A stretch of 35,292 bases of DNA. It comes from Phallusia fumigata. Lineage: Eukaryota > Chordata > Ascidiacea > Phlebobranchia > Ascidiidae. How positions within the stretch are numbered: the first letter of the stretch is position 1; every line of letters starts with the position of its first letter. The stretch covers positions 1 to 35,292 of the forward strand of contig QXVZ01002838.1 in assembly GCA_008931825.1 (NCBI GenBank). The letters are read 5' to 3'. The notes under the pieces were generated by a model that was not told the DNA's origin, did no database searches, and worked only from the letters and a program-made list of their open reading frames with translations. Positions 1-12,443 of this stretch are shown in pieces. The position numbers and the translations under genes are program-made.

Positions 1-135
1 TACGTCATTGCAAATATTAGAAAAAAAAGTTGCTATCATCAGTATAGAATATGTCGTTTTATTAAAAATGCCACTCGGTAGGTGGCGTTATAGAACACAA
101 ATTTTTTGTTTAGGAGCTTGTAGTTAAAAGTAATA

Positions 136-240
136 TCATTTTTCTTTGCTGCACTTTGAACCTTTATAAGCAGCCAATGCTTTTACCATGTCAGTAAGCT
201 GACAAAGTTCTGCACATAACCAAAAATCATCCAAAAGATC
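136..240 (-). CDS. Candidate 3'-terminal coding exon, possibly of the ZP gene
   Basis: Read on the minus strand, an AG acceptor just before position 240 opens a 34-codon frame. It includes the string FWLCAELCQLTDMVKALAAY and ends at TGA (136-138). The start is phase 0, which matches the phase-0 end of the ZP exon at 830-998, so the two could be joined across a 589-nt intron. The sequence itself does not resemble the rest of a ZP domain, which would be expected to supply further conserved cysteines. A shorter version using the acceptor before position 209 is also possible. The exon could belong to another gene or be a chance open frame. Confidence 0.3.
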   Translation of the reverse strand, partial: DLLDDFWLCAELCQLTDMVKALAAYKGSKCSKEK

Positions 241-829
241 CTATCTTGTTAACTTTAGACACAGGCACAAAAATGGACTTCGATCGAGTTTAAATGCTGA
301 GGCTCATTGTTTAAATTAGAAAAATCCTTTGCGGGGAACTTAAAAAAGTCCTTTAAAAGTAAGTTATCCCGTGTCTACTGATTCAAAATGTAAAAAAACG
401 CTATAAATTTGTAATGATAAAACTGGTCTATAATCTGCAAACAAATGACACGCTATTGTTTTATCAAATGTTTCGGCAACTTAGCAGTAGATGAAAATCC
501 TAGTTCGTATTATTTAGGAGCCGTTTTTTAATTGAAATAAGTTGCTTCTTTTCTTTACAGTTACTGAAACGTTAAACAAAAACGTGTCCTTTGTCAGAAC
601 AAATGTACCGACATGATTATGATATACCTAATGACCATAAACTTGTACAGTGTGTTCCACTCAAAATGTTTGTTAAAACAAATTTTTTCGCCACATAACT
701 GTTTTGTCTAAGGTCAAAAGCAACATAAATTTTTACCTTTTTTACAAAAAAGCAAGACCTTTATACATGACTGTATGAAACTACAGGGCTTGACAATTTT
801 GAATCTGTTTTAAACGAACTGTCCCTTAC

Positions 830-3772
830 CCGTAGAAATATATCACCCTGTACGTTGTTGAGCCAAATGCCAACATAAACCCATTCATTTACAAGGACCA
901 TGTTATTCGGGAAATCTACGCCAAATCCATCATCTGAGTAGAAACTTCCATCGGCACTGAAGTGAACTTTCACAGGGTACACTATAACATTGTGAAGCCT
1001 GGGGAGAAAAAAACGTATTATGATATTTTACCTTTAAAATTAGGTTAATAAAAGCGTATGCAGAGTTTCTAGGTGTGTTTTCGTAATTAGTCCGCCGTCG
1101 AATTTCATTATCGCTAAATTACATATTTTACACGTTTCTAATTCATTTCTCGCCTTGACCATTTGGGGGGCAAATCAGGCCGAACTCATTAACCCAGGGG
1201 TTCTTAACCGGGTAATATTCGGCCCCTTAAGGGGACGAGATCTGTTCCTAGGGGTTTTACTTTTTTTTAATTACTTTTTAGAAATTACAGAAGTAGGTAC
1301 AAAAACTAGTTGGTGATTTTAAAGGAAAAGTCTAAGAGTCACTGCCTAACACAAAAGAAAATAAACATAAAAATGCCTAAAAACTGTGTAAACCTCCAAG
1401 GTCTAAACAGCAAATTTCGTCACCAAGGGACTGTGACGTCACATACTTGGGGAGTGGAAGAAGGGGTTGCACACCCCCCTTCAAGACGGTTTCATAGTAG
1501 CAGCATACGCGGATGAATATGCAGGAAGCTCTCGAAATAACACCAGACGAGGTGGGAATAACCCGGATGTAGTACGTCACTTTTCTCACTGAAGCATCAA
1601 CGGCCTGTAGAGAAGCAATACATTTGAAAAGAAACCGTTTTTGGGGCAAGTTCTAGAAACTAGTATGCTTGTATCATGTGGAATTTTGCTAAAAGATTCG
1701 AATAAAAAGGACCCGATAAGATTTGAAAAAATGCTTATTTTAATGGCTAATTGGATTCGAAAATAACCTTTTTGGGTGCTTGACGAATAAAAACACCTGA
1801 ATTATTCTATGACATTCTAGAATAATTCATGATTCCACATGTTATAAGTCAGTACTCTGCAACCGGTGTGCCGCTAGATGATGCTAGGTGTGCCGCATTT
1901 TATCCTAGACTTTTTTGAGCGTTAGGCAACAAATGAGGAATTCGCTAATCCAAATTGCAGTTAGACTGCCCAGTGTGCATGCATGTTGTTTTATAACGTC
2001 ATAGGAGAAAATTTTAATCTTTAAAAGTGTGCCGCCGAAATTTGAAAGTTAAAAGTAAGGGAAATAAGGTTGGGGGCACTGATCAGTAACATTTGCTCTA
2101 TAGGCGGAAAAAAGTTTTGTTACATTACGCCTTCAATTGATGAAGCTGCATATGTTGTACTGTTAAGTGTACGTTATTGGGTACATCCTGTCAGCCTTTG
2201 ATAATTATTGGAAGTTTGTTTAACACATCAACGACACACCATTTATAAAAATATTATGTTTAATTTGTTTACAAATATGATCTATTATTTTGTCAGAACA
2301 TTTCGAAGTCTTTGGATTTATTTCCAACGTAATAAGTTATTAGATTGAGAAGACGACTGTTTTCGTTGGATAAAGTCTGCACCTACCGTAATGTTAGCGG
2401 CACATTCATCGAAGGCACCGTCCAACGAAAACCAATATCCAAAATCGGATCGTGTAGCGGTACAAGCTGGCTCTGCATTCATGTCAGTGTCGCTGTCCAC
2501 CAATATGATCTTGTCGACGTTGTCTATGCCCGCATTTTCCAGGTATTCGTCCGATACACTGTAAGATATGGAGCAGTTTGATTTAGTACCTAAAGCAGTT
2601 GCTCCTAAATGTTTGTGTGCCGTGTGTCCGATTGAGATCGCAAATAATTCTGCAACCTTACTGACAAGAAATCTTACAGTACCAAAAGTCGCCTTCGAAG
2701 GAATTGTGGAACACGTGAAATTTTCTTATTAACGTACATTTCATATTCCCTCTCCTGCATTTCACCCTACGTTGGGAATCACAGATTCAACGCAACTAAA
2801 AATACTCTAATCAGCACCTAACAGGGCAAGGTATAGTTACATTGCCAAAATATTAACATCACACTTTATACACCTTTATACCAACACTTTTGACTAACTA
2901 TTTTTGCACATTGCATTAACAGTTGTTGACGCATGAGAAATGAAAAAAATATTTTCTCCAACTGAAAAAAAAAACTCTTGTTTTCACTCCAACTGTTCGG
3001 AAACAGCTAAGCAATGGCAGCAAAAACGTTTGCACACAAAAAAGTTTGTTGTTTTCAAAATAAACTTGAAACTACAGCATGTGGTATACAAACAAATCCA
3101 AGCAGGTTCGGATTCGAATTCCCCTTGGTAGGGACAAACAACTGTATGTTTATCTGTTTCTCAAATTGATAGAAAACAAGTAAGATACTTACAACATGCT
3201 GGGATAGGGTGAGCACAGAACTGAATCATTTCCAAGTTTGGGTAGCTCCGTTACTGAAACACAACAAAAACTATTGCCTTAACGTGCATTGAGAAGTTTT
3301 TGTCGCTTGGTGACAGAAATTATAGCGACACAATATACTGTTATCCTCCTTATATTTTGCTTCGGGTTGAGTTGAGTTTATTAGGTTTTGTGAAAGAAAG
3401 TTATAGCGTCAAAATATTTTCGAAACAATCACCAAATCGGATATAGCTGCGCAATGTCAGAACGTTATGAGGCGCGAATAATGATGGACACGATTGGTGG
3501 ATAAAGGTAGAACGCGCTGCAGCTACACCGTCATTATTAGGCGTTGTGCAACAGGGGCTCACAAAAGAGTAAATTTTGGCGCAATTGTGAAGTTTAACAG
3601 GGAAAAACTTTATTTACATTTAAGTGATTGCATCAATTGCTTCAGGCCAAATTGGAAATCTTATGCTAAGCGATTGATTGCGCCTTTGGTTGGACTTACT
3701 TGATTCAGCATTTGAATCTCCCATCCACCCAGCACTCAGGATCACACCGATCCATGCTGACAGCCAAAACAT
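830..3772 (-). CDS. Secreted zona pellucida (ZP) domain protein, N-terminal 211 residues (5 exons)
   Basis: Minus-strand exons are 3700-3772, 3193-3253, 2387-2558, 1447-1604 and 830-998. All introns are GT-AG and every codon phase matches across the joins. Exon 1 starts MFWLSAWIGVILSAG and is a clear signal peptide with a hydrophobic core of about 15 residues, which is why this ATG was chosen. Exons 2-3 carry the ZP-N pattern: a first cysteine in SVLCSPYPSM, then ILVDSDTDMNAEPACTA, then WFSLDGAFDECAANIT. Exon 4 has the ISR...V-C-C-Y-Y-E stretch, and exon 5 the SADGSFYSDD...NEWVYVGIWL stretch. In this family such domains polymerise into extracellular matrices such as egg coats. What follows Arg211 is uncertain: the rest of the ZP module, a furin site and a membrane anchor were not found. 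Dispersed repeat pieces lie in introns 3 and 4. The ZP assignment is confident; orthology is not. Confidence 0.8.
1194..1250. repeat. hAT-like transposon terminus fragment in ZP intron 4
   Basis: The string CAGGGGTTCTTAACC followed by CGGCCCC resembles the terminal repeat typical of hAT elements and their MITEs (CAGNGGTTCTCAACC). A perfect 12-bp palindrome, CCCCTTAAGGGG, lies at 1223-1234. No partner terminus was identified with confidence. Three GTGTGCCGC copies at about 1867-2035 in the next intron upstream may belong to the same kind of element. Confidence 0.4.
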
Positions 3773-4973
3773 TGCCAATCTACGCACTTCACTTACTGTG
3801 TGGTTAAGATGTTAAAGTTCATGTATCACAACTGCAAAAACTAGGGAAAAAGAGAATTAACCGTTAACTTGTTTCAAGTCCTGAACTTTTTTGGCCCAGA
3901 ATTTCCAAAACCTATGAAATTCAAACTTTTTGGACGAATTCTAAGGTTATTTGGTAAAATGGCTGCAGATAACGTTATGTTTATTGACACAAAAACATTT
4001 AAGACAGGTTTAAGAAATGGTAGTTTATATTTGACTAAACCGCTTAGAAAGTCCAATCACATCATTGGCCTGTATTCAAAATTATCATTAATAAAGCAAC
4101 TTTAAACGCATCTTCTAGCGATTGTCCTCAAACCTTGGTTTGTAAATAAGGATACTTGTCTACCCTCCCAATATACAACTCTCAACGTACAGCTACAGCT
4201 TAATAGCCTACATTCAACACATATTCCCTGCTCCGTACACCTGTCGTGTAAACGCCGAATTAGAGCGGGTTTGGACGAACCGGATGCCAGCGCGTCGCGA
4301 GATAAAGGAACAAACCCCGATTATTGTGATTCATTTCGGAAGCAATCGCGCATCGTGGCTAAATGAATTGTGATATCTGCGCTTGTTACCTCTACGGTAA
4401 TGCGCATCTGTGTTTTGTATGTGTGTCTTTTTTGATGTGGCCAGCAGGTTAGACGTGCTCTCACCAACATAGTAACACTCTTTGTTGGCACTTGGGGACC
4501 AACAATAGTTTTTCCATCTACGAACATTCCAAATCGTTTGTCAACATTCGTTTAACAGGCAGATAAACTTATCTCGTGCTTTTAAACGTATGTAACCGCC
4601 AAGATGGCGCTTTGCTCTATTAGTTGTGGTTTCTTATATCGTCTTGGTCGAACATGGGGGCCCTTACACCAACTCTGAGGAGCTCGATTGGATGACTCAA
4701 ATTAATGTCACAACTTACAAAAATCAAATGAAAAATTGCGCTGCAAAGTTGGCTGGACGGCGAAAGAATTATAAACATGACTCATTTTCGTGTTGTGTTA
4801 CAAATTAAACAAATCAAACGGGTAAACACTGCAAGTTAATTCTTGAAAGAACTGAGTTGTAAACATTGAATTGTTTTTAATGGAGAACAAGTGTCAATGA
4901 AAATTCAGCGAGGTGTCCTAAAATATGATTTTAGCGCAATAATTTGTTTAGGAAACTAAAATTTAAAAAAATA
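3773..4973. other. Intergenic region upstream of the ZP gene, with a GC-richer block
   Basis: No convincing gene was found. From about 4225 to 4640 the base composition is visibly richer in G+C and CpG than the surroundings (GCGCGTCGCGAGA, AAGATGGCGC). This suggests either a regulatory region for the divergently placed genes or an inserted dispersed element. An antisense open frame of 68 codons (4321-4527) lies inside but shows no recognisable domain. Confidence 0.35.
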
Positions 4974-5647
4974 CAGGGAGTCGAACCGGAACTGAACCCG
5001 AACCCGCAAACCGGTTTGAGCGGTTTATTTCGTTAAACCTGAACCGAACCCGAACCCTAAATTTCATTTTCTTAAAAACCCGAACCGGAGCTGAAACCCA
5101 TATTTCGTTGGCGTTGAACCTGAACCGGAACCGAACCAGTAAAAATGAAGACTCATTTTTCTATGTATTCTGTACCACGAAAGTTTTCCGCGACTTAAAA
5201 AAAAGCTAAGTTAGCATTTTAGTCTTTAGATAGAATGAAAAAGATGCTAGACCCGAGCTTTATCAGTTGCCGACTGTCGTAATGGGTGTTTCGGCTACAC
5301 CAGTTAGCGTTAAAAGAGAACATGGTAATAAAAGATTGTGTCTTGTTTATTTCAGTTTTTTCGCAGAGCACAAGTCAGTTAGGTAAATTTAAGGAACTTG
5401 AACGTTGGCTTTAGTGGTGGTGCAGTGAAACAGGAAGTAGCTAGAACAAACGTTAAACTGAAGGGGCATCTAAACCGGTTCAAAAACCGCAAACCGGTTC
5501 GGACCCGTTAATTTCCCCGAACCGGAACTAAACACGAACCGGAAAATATTTTTTCATAAAACCTAAACCGAACCCAAACCTCTAAAAACAATAAATAGCG
5601 AACCCGAACCGAACCTGAACCCATATAACAAGCGGTTCGACTCCCTG
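4974..5647. mobile_element. Non-autonomous DNA transposon (MITE-like), 674 bp, with 15-bp perfect terminal inverted repeats
   Basis: The left end CAGGGAGTCGAACCG (4974-4988) is the exact reverse complement of the right end CGGTTCGACTCCCTG (5633-5647). Both sub-terminal regions consist of degenerate GAACC / AACCCG / AACCGG tracts on the same strand, around an unrelated core at about 5140-5460. No transposase frame is present. The CAGGG start resembles hAT-type ends, but no clear target-site duplication is visible, so the superfamily is an inference. Confidence 0.75.
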
Positions 5648-6180
5648 AAAACACTTTAAAACTGAAACATCTCATCCGAAGCAAGGAAAATGTGCGATGT
5701 CTATGGATTCTTGTCACTGGAGTTTTGTTTTGATCGGGAGTTGCTCGTGTGAACTTGCGTAGTTTGTTTTAAACGCGTTACCGTTTTAATTTTAAATGTT
5801 TTACCTAACTGTTTACATTTTTACCAGAAGATTCTTTATTTCGTACAGAAGACTTATTGTATCATACAGTTATCCTAATGTTGCTTACATTCTGAGAAAA
5901 TTAACTGAACTTATTTTAGTCTCTATAAATAATTTTAATTACCCATTGTAATTTTAAAAAGGTTTAAAGACCATTCGGGTATGATGCAAGTTGCCAAATT
6001 AGTGATGTTAAATAAAGCACTTGCTTAAAAACATTTCAATATTGTTTTTTCAAAACAGGACTCTAATAAACTGCTGGTGTGATACTTCAAAGACGGTTGT
6101 TTCTTCTTTTGGGGCGTTAACCCCAAATTGATTAATTAGATTTCATTTCATTAATTGCACAATGGTAATTTGCTAGCACG
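5648..6180. other. AT-rich intergenic region upstream of ARMC1
   Basis: No coding or repeat signal stands out. The stretch just before the ARMC1 start codon presumably holds its promoter and 5' UTR. No TATA box or trans-splice acceptor could be assigned with confidence. Confidence 0.4.
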
Positions 6181-9100
6181 ATGACATCGTCAACAACTTC
6201 GCTGTCAATTGTAAAAGAGCTTCGACGATTAGCTCAAAATCCTGCTCATCGGGAATATTTGTTGCGAAACGATGTGAACTCGATATTGATATTTGTTGAT
6301 CCTGATGAACATACGCCAGAAGTGGTTAGTAATAGCACTGTCAAACTGCTATTAAGCTTTTTTGATTTGTATAAACTTAAACTTTTCCTAACAGTGATTT
6401 TGTATTATAGGTGACTGAAGCGCTGAATGCTTTACAGTATTTGGCTGAAGAAGCAGCAGAAAATGAAGCCACGAAAAACTCAATGCGCTGCACCATAGGC
6501 TTGATGGAACTTATGAAAAAAATTGAACAAAGGTATGTTGTTAGACATAAAAAAGTACTGTCAAAACATTTGACTGCCTGTGTTGTGCAAACTAAAAACG
6601 AAATTTCATGTTGCAGTCTGATCATGGTATGTTAAGTAAAATTGTGTTGTTCGAACATAACACCAAATGACATTGTAAACACATTAAACACATTGATCAT
6701 GCTAACATACAACACACATGATTATGTGTTATGCCTTGTTTTCTTCATTTTCAACAATAATAAACAATACTTTTTTGCATCTGTAAAAAATTTTGGAACT
6801 AAGGTGCCGACTCTATATGCAAAATGTCTGTAGGATGTTCAGTGACAAAAAATTAGGATATTGTATCACAAATATAGTTTACAATGATGATTAAAATTAT
6901 AGAGGCAGTTTTAAACTTATGTATCCATACATAATTGTCATGTTAATATGGCTTGCGTTCGCGACTAAATGTTGGTGTGTGCTTACAGAGATGGTTTTGC
7001 GGTGGATTGCAAAGCGATAGCAATGAAGATTCAACATTTACTTCGACCAAACAGAATGGAAACTAGAAGCAGTCGAAAAGCACAAGCTTCAGGTATTTTT
7101 ATCAAAAAATATATTTGAACTAGTGACTTAGGAATATGATGTATCACTGCTTGTGTTGAAAGTTCTTTGTCACTCCTCATCACATGCTGTTGAATTAAAT
7201 ATCCAAGTATTTTTTGTGAGGATTAATAAGCCTACTCTGCGGCCTCACCACATTATACATCAAGATTCAAGACTCAATTTACTCGCAGAAAATGAATGTC
7301 CCTGTGTGAAAACAATAAAAGTAGATTTGTTGGGGGTTTTCAGCATTAAAAATGCCTTTACTGAGGTTTGTGTAAAAAATGGTTGCTTTAAAGGCCTTTG
7401 ATGCTTTCATACGCTCTTGCCAAACTGTTAATGTACAAGAAAAATGGTAGCAAAGTTTGAATAGCCAAAATACTGTTGATGAAGCATTAACCAATACTCC
7501 TGATGTTTTAAATGGAAATGTATTTTTGTATAATTCAGGAGATTCTGGGGTCGTAACCCGAGCTGGTGGTGTCAGAAGTGGACGAAAAAGCAAAGACTCA
7601 CTTAATTTCCTTGGTGGGAATAAAAAAGCCAAAGTAATCACCTTACAAATCAAAGGTCTCATCGATCAGGTATGTGTTATAAGCAGCGCTGAATTAACCA
7701 TCAAGCAATGTTAGTGCTTTAGGCATTAAATAAAGGCGACTATGGCTGGATTCATGGTTTTTTCATGGGCGTTTTAAGATCTTAAAGTTGCCCAGGACCT
7801 TGAATCTTACTATGTCTCTTGCGAAAGCATAATTTGTTTGATAGATTAATTTTTTTGTTGCATGCCAATGTACGTGAGTGTGTTACTTGAATGCTACTCA
7901 CTCTGAAAGAACAAGGTACTGCAGTATGTTGAACCCCTTTGAAAAAAGATGGAAATGTCTTAGATATTCTTTTCTTTGTGTTTTTTGTTTGTTAGAATAC
8001 ATAAAGAACAACCTAAATACTTTTTGTGTTGCATCTTTTTGCTAAATTTAACAGTTGTTTCGGTGAAATTAACTGTTTTTAACCGATACTTTTTTCATTA
8101 CCAAGTTGGCCTCAATATGATTTTGTGACAACATCTGTTTAGGAGAGAAGACAACAATGTGTTGATGAACTGGTCCGGATTAAGGGTGTGATTTCTCTTA
8201 CTTTTAACATGCATTTGCAGAGGTGTACTGTGAGGGCAAAAGCTGAGCTTTCTGCGGAGGTAATAAATTCATTTTTACCTTATAAATGGATCATGCAGTG
8301 TGTACTCATGGAACAGTGTTTTACATGTCATATGTGTGCCAAAATCAGGAAGTTTTGTCATGCAACTATGACAGAACCAAAAAAAGAAAAAAAATTGTAC
8401 CTTTAGCTGTTTCAGTTTTTTCTGAAATGTCATAAAAATTTATTTATGTTTAAAATCTACACAAACCCCAAGGGAAAGATCCTGCCAGCTCAAACACGTA
8501 ATTACAAACTAAAAGTTGTAACATTTAATCTGTGCACTTCTTGCATGTGGTAAAATCCAGAAAGTAATCAATATTGAAGTTTAAAGTAGTTTTGCGAAAG
8601 CAGTGCATATCAGTTTGCACGCATAATTTCTACATGTTTGCGTTGTCCGATTTACCTTGGTGGTTCAGTCAGTTTTTCCGTTTCAATGTCATACCAAGAG
8701 CAGTGGCATACTTAATCGTTTTCAATGACATTTGTTTTATAGGTCAGTGTTATGTAAAACCTACAATGACTTTATTGGTTTGAAGATTAATTGCCCAGTC
8801 ATATTGCAGTTACACAGCAAATTTCTATAATCACTTAATTCCCTTTTGTTCATTTTGTAATTCAAATTTAAATCTTATCACATGTATTTTATGTGCGGTA
8901 TCCAACCACTGGTTTTTATAGATTAAGTAAAACTCAGCTAATATCGAAACTGGGTCACTGGTATATTAATTTATCTAGAACATTTGTTTCACTTTGTTTT
9001 CGTCTCCTTTGTCAAGTTTTGGGGACACAAGAGGCAGTAGAGGACGAATACATAACTAAGTAGAGTCTCGATTATTTTCCTATTACTAGTAGAGTCTGTT

Positions 9101-10734
9101 TTTCCCTATTTTGTCTCATTTGACATGCTCGTAGTTACCTGCAAATGCTTGACAGCTTAAAGTATACCTCTTTGCCTAACACAGTGTGGTACAACTTTGT
9201 TTTGTTATGGGCCATTAAAAACTGTTTATTCTGCAGGCCAGTGTTGCATTGAAGACGCTAAAGTTAACTACTAAGCTAGCTAACGAAAATATAAAGTTAA
9301 TAGCTCTTTGTTACACATAACAATGCCTTGATATACAGGTCTATTTAAAACCTTTTGTGTAGTTTCTTCTTTGTCATTTGAAAACAATTTATTCATTGTT
9401 ATTAGATTGAAAAGTCCAAGTTATAATTTGCAGGTCAAAAATAAGGGCTTGCAGTTGAATCACTTGTGCAACATGTGAAACATTTAGCTCTTAAATAAGG
9501 ACACTTTACTTTGTAACTTTTAGTTTTATGAAAGTTTCATGCTGTTTTTGCAAAATATTTTTTGTTCAAAGTGATTAAAAAGTTTCCCACTCTGTTTTTG
9601 TTGCAGTCACTAGCCACAGCTGTAAAAAAAACACAAGTGATGGAAGCTTGCCAAGTTTTAAAAGACGACGAAGGAAAAGAGATTTTGGTACCACTTGAAA
9701 GCAGGATTGATGGTGAGTGGATTTCTATATCTTTCAATGGTTTTGGGGTTTTAAGCTTGGAATTTTTTATGGGCAGGTTTTTTTTAACTTACATTTTTAT
9801 TTGGCCACTTTTTTGGATGTAGACACATTAAACAATAAATTAAGAGTTCTATGATAACAATGTGCTTAAATAATGCATCTAAAACAATGTTTCTTAAACT
9901 TTTTTCTCATGCTGCTTCTTCACGAGCTTATTGATAAGTGAACACCCCTAAATAGCAAAAATTACACATGGTGACATCACAAACAAACAACTGCATGCAA
10001 GCAGAAAAAAATGAAAATACTACAACAACCAAATTTAACACTACAATTAGTAAAATTATCCTCAATTGGCCATTTTATAGCGAGAATCATCTAGAGGCAC
10101 TGATGCTTACTTTGAGATCCTCTGATCTAAAATATACATGATTGCATATATCACTTGGATCACCTTCATATATTCCTTGGTGCATCCTTAGCATATTCTA
10201 ACTTCACCCTATCCAATGCAATGCCAATATTTTCTAATCTTAATTGTAAAACCCAATAGCAGTTATGTTGCCATGAATTGTGTCATCTTGTGAATCCAGG
10301 TGATCATGTAAATTCTATATCTAACTGTCACACAGCATCTTGTCATGACTGTGTAGCTGCAGTACATTCAACTATAATCCACAAATCCTTTCCTCTATTT
10401 TGTTGTGCCTCGTAACGTCTTTGAATTACTCAGCCATCTCAAACTTGATGATTGTTTTGTGTAGTTGTGTCACTATGATTTTTTTACCGAGTTATATCAA
10501 CTCAACTTTACTGCTGTTTAAATCTAGAAAAAACTTGACAACCTGTTATATATGTAAACTTCAGATACCGAAAACAAAGAACTGCCACCATACCTCGATG
10601 AAGAACCAGCTGAATCACCATTAAAAGAGGATAAAGCCATTGCAAGGCCTGATTCTGCTGGGACAATTGGTTCTTACGCTAGTTCATGGTTTGGGTCGGT
10701 TATCACCGCCGTTAACAAGAACCTTTATTGGTAA
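6181..10734 (+). CDS. ARMC1: Armadillo repeat-containing protein 1 (ARMC1), complete, 7 exons
   Basis: Exons are 6181-6324, 6411-6532, 6989-7092, 7539-7669, 8143-8259, 9607-9712 and 10565-10734. They total 894 nt in consistent phases, giving 297 aa (human ARMC1 is 282 aa). Residues 1-89 are armadillo-like helices (VTEALNALQYLAEEAAENEA). The middle (about 154-240) matches the family's ferredoxin/HMA-like fold: AKVITLQIKGL, then KGVISLTFNMHLQRCTVR, then KKTQVMEACQV. No metal-binding CxxC pair is seen there. The C-terminus ends NKNLYW, equivalent to the conserved SFYW of vertebrate ARMC1. In mammals the protein associates with mitochondria and DNAJC11 and affects mitochondrial distribution. Introns 5 and 6 are the longest (1347 and 852 nt). 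Intron 6 contains a hAT-like fragment. A possible ATTAAA polyadenylation signal lies at 11110-11115. The start is the first ATG that fits the family N-terminus. Confidence 0.93.
9885..9960. repeat. hAT-like terminus fragment in ARMC1 intron 6
   Basis: The segment CAATGTTTCTTAAACTTTTT resembles the CAGTGTTTCTTAACC-type ends of hAT MITEs and is followed by the usual run towards CACCCCT. No partner end was found, so this is probably a decayed fragment. Confidence 0.3.
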
Positions 10735-12443
10735 AACACTCTCTTGCACCATCTAGTGTGAGCACATCATGCTGTAAATACTAAGCATCACATAACAAAA
10801 CGGTCTCTGAAAACCAAGAGAAACATTTACGAAAAGTTTCTGCTGGTTTTATCAGTGTTGTCTGGTACAAAGAGGTTGATAGGCTGACGAATGCAAGTAC
10901 TGAAATTTCTGGTTTAATATCTTGGTTTGGTGCGGAATGGCTTTTCATATTTGGCTATAAATTCTCTACAGACATTTTTTACCAGTCATGCCAAAACTAT
11001 TTTTCGAACAAGCTCTGTACACCACACATTTTTGGGACAGTTCTCTAAAGTGTTAAACATCTCAATACAATTATACATGTCTTTTCCAACCTTTCATCCA
11101 CTTTGGATAATTAAAGCATTTCTCTACTGTTTAACTTTACAAACCTTTTCCGGGAACTTGCTATAGGTTGAATAGTATGCATAAAAATTGAAACAAACAC
11201 AATTTGTAACAGTCCAGTTGAAAATTTGTCAAATGATGATTTTGCAACGGTCGGACTAAAATTCCTGTGGTCTTGCCTGCATATCCTGCATGGATATTTT
11301 ACATTGCCGTTAGGCTGCTGTTTGATCTATTTGTGTTTGGTTAACTGGAAGTTACTTTGTATAACATTGCATCAAGCATTTGTTATGCAAGAACAATGTT
11401 GTGACAAATTATTGCAGAACTGGTCATACAACAAAGCTGCTGTTAGACCGCAAGTATGGGAAATAACGTACTGATCGCATGGTACATTTTTAAAGTAAAG
11501 GCAAATTTGGGGTTAAGCAAAAACGTATTTGAACAAAACTTGCTTTTTATTCTTGCCTCAAATATGCTTTCGAACCACAAAGGTTTTGCACCATCTACTA
11601 AATTATTGACTTCTGACATACAAATTCAATTTATTTATGTTGCTAACAGTTTGGTGAGTCTGGATTTTTTGCTGTAACCTCACTGGTGCTTTTTGCATGT
11701 TGTGTCTCACGTCACCTATCTTTCATCCGGTATTGTACCTGATTTTACAACATGACGTTTATAACATTTATATTGCGTGATGTGGCATAGTTTTAGAAGA
11801 GAATTTATTAGCGAAGATATCTTAGGTTTCAAAGAACAGAAACTGAAATTAGGGGACATGCCTCGCCCAACATTTAAATTGTAGAACAAGAACATTAAGG
11901 TAAGTTACCCTTGGAAATATTTGCCCCCGCTGTCTACGCTATTGCTTCTAGGTCGAAAGGTAGTGAGTTCGTTTTTAGCGTTTTCTAGTGCTGTGTTGAC
12001 AGAACATAGCAGCAAGGATGACGGCCCGGTACGTATGGAGTTGTGGGCACCTCGTCCCTAAAGGCGTACCGCACTGCCATCCTCGAAAGTTGGGCAAAGC
12101 AAAAATCCAAAATATGTGAAAACAAGCAAAACATTTTTTTGTAGTCACAATTATGATTTTAAGTTTGGGAAAATATTGTCAAGCAAAATTGCACGCATTT
12201 GTGACGTTGCATGCATCAGTGCACACTGCAACTCATCAACATTGTGGAAAACATGCGGGAACAGATCATATTTATTTTTTGTCGACAAAAAAGTCTGGAA
12301 GTTAGGGTTATTGGACCTTTGTTGGATGATAAAAGACATTCGTAAACATTGTTTTATTTGCGAAATAATTTGGTTAGTGTTTTATTATCATGCTTTTACT
12401 GATACCTTTCTATCATACGTCCCAGCTTACTTTTTGTTTCAAC
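10735..12443. other. Intergenic region between ARMC1 and ECHS1
   Basis: This holds the ARMC1 3' UTR followed by AT-rich sequence. Several open frames of 70-85 codons occur but show no domain, splice signals or codon bias. The only structured signal is the inverted repeat at 12016-12082. The frame running into ECHS1 from 12116 is open but looks non-coding. Confidence 0.4.
12016..12082. other. Imperfect hairpin (inverted repeat) upstream of ECHS1
   Basis: GGATG (12016-12020) pairs with CATCC (12078-12082), and GGTACG (12028-12033) pairs with CGTACC (12065-12070). A symmetric 7 x 7 internal loop separates the stems, and a 31-nt apical loop contains GGG/CCC. The segment is more GC-rich than its surroundings. 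It could be a small structured RNA, a SINE remnant or a regulatory hairpin. It does not fit a tRNA. Confidence 0.3.

Noticed and set aside
7279..7662. 127-codon open frame on the minus strand
   Set aside because: It overlaps the ARMC1 exon at 7539-7669 in antisense and has no domain or splice logic.
11226..11677. Two open frames of 73-82 codons between ARMC1 and ECHS1
   Set aside because: They have hydrophobic, cysteine-rich translations without start context, splice sites or any motif. They look like chance frames.
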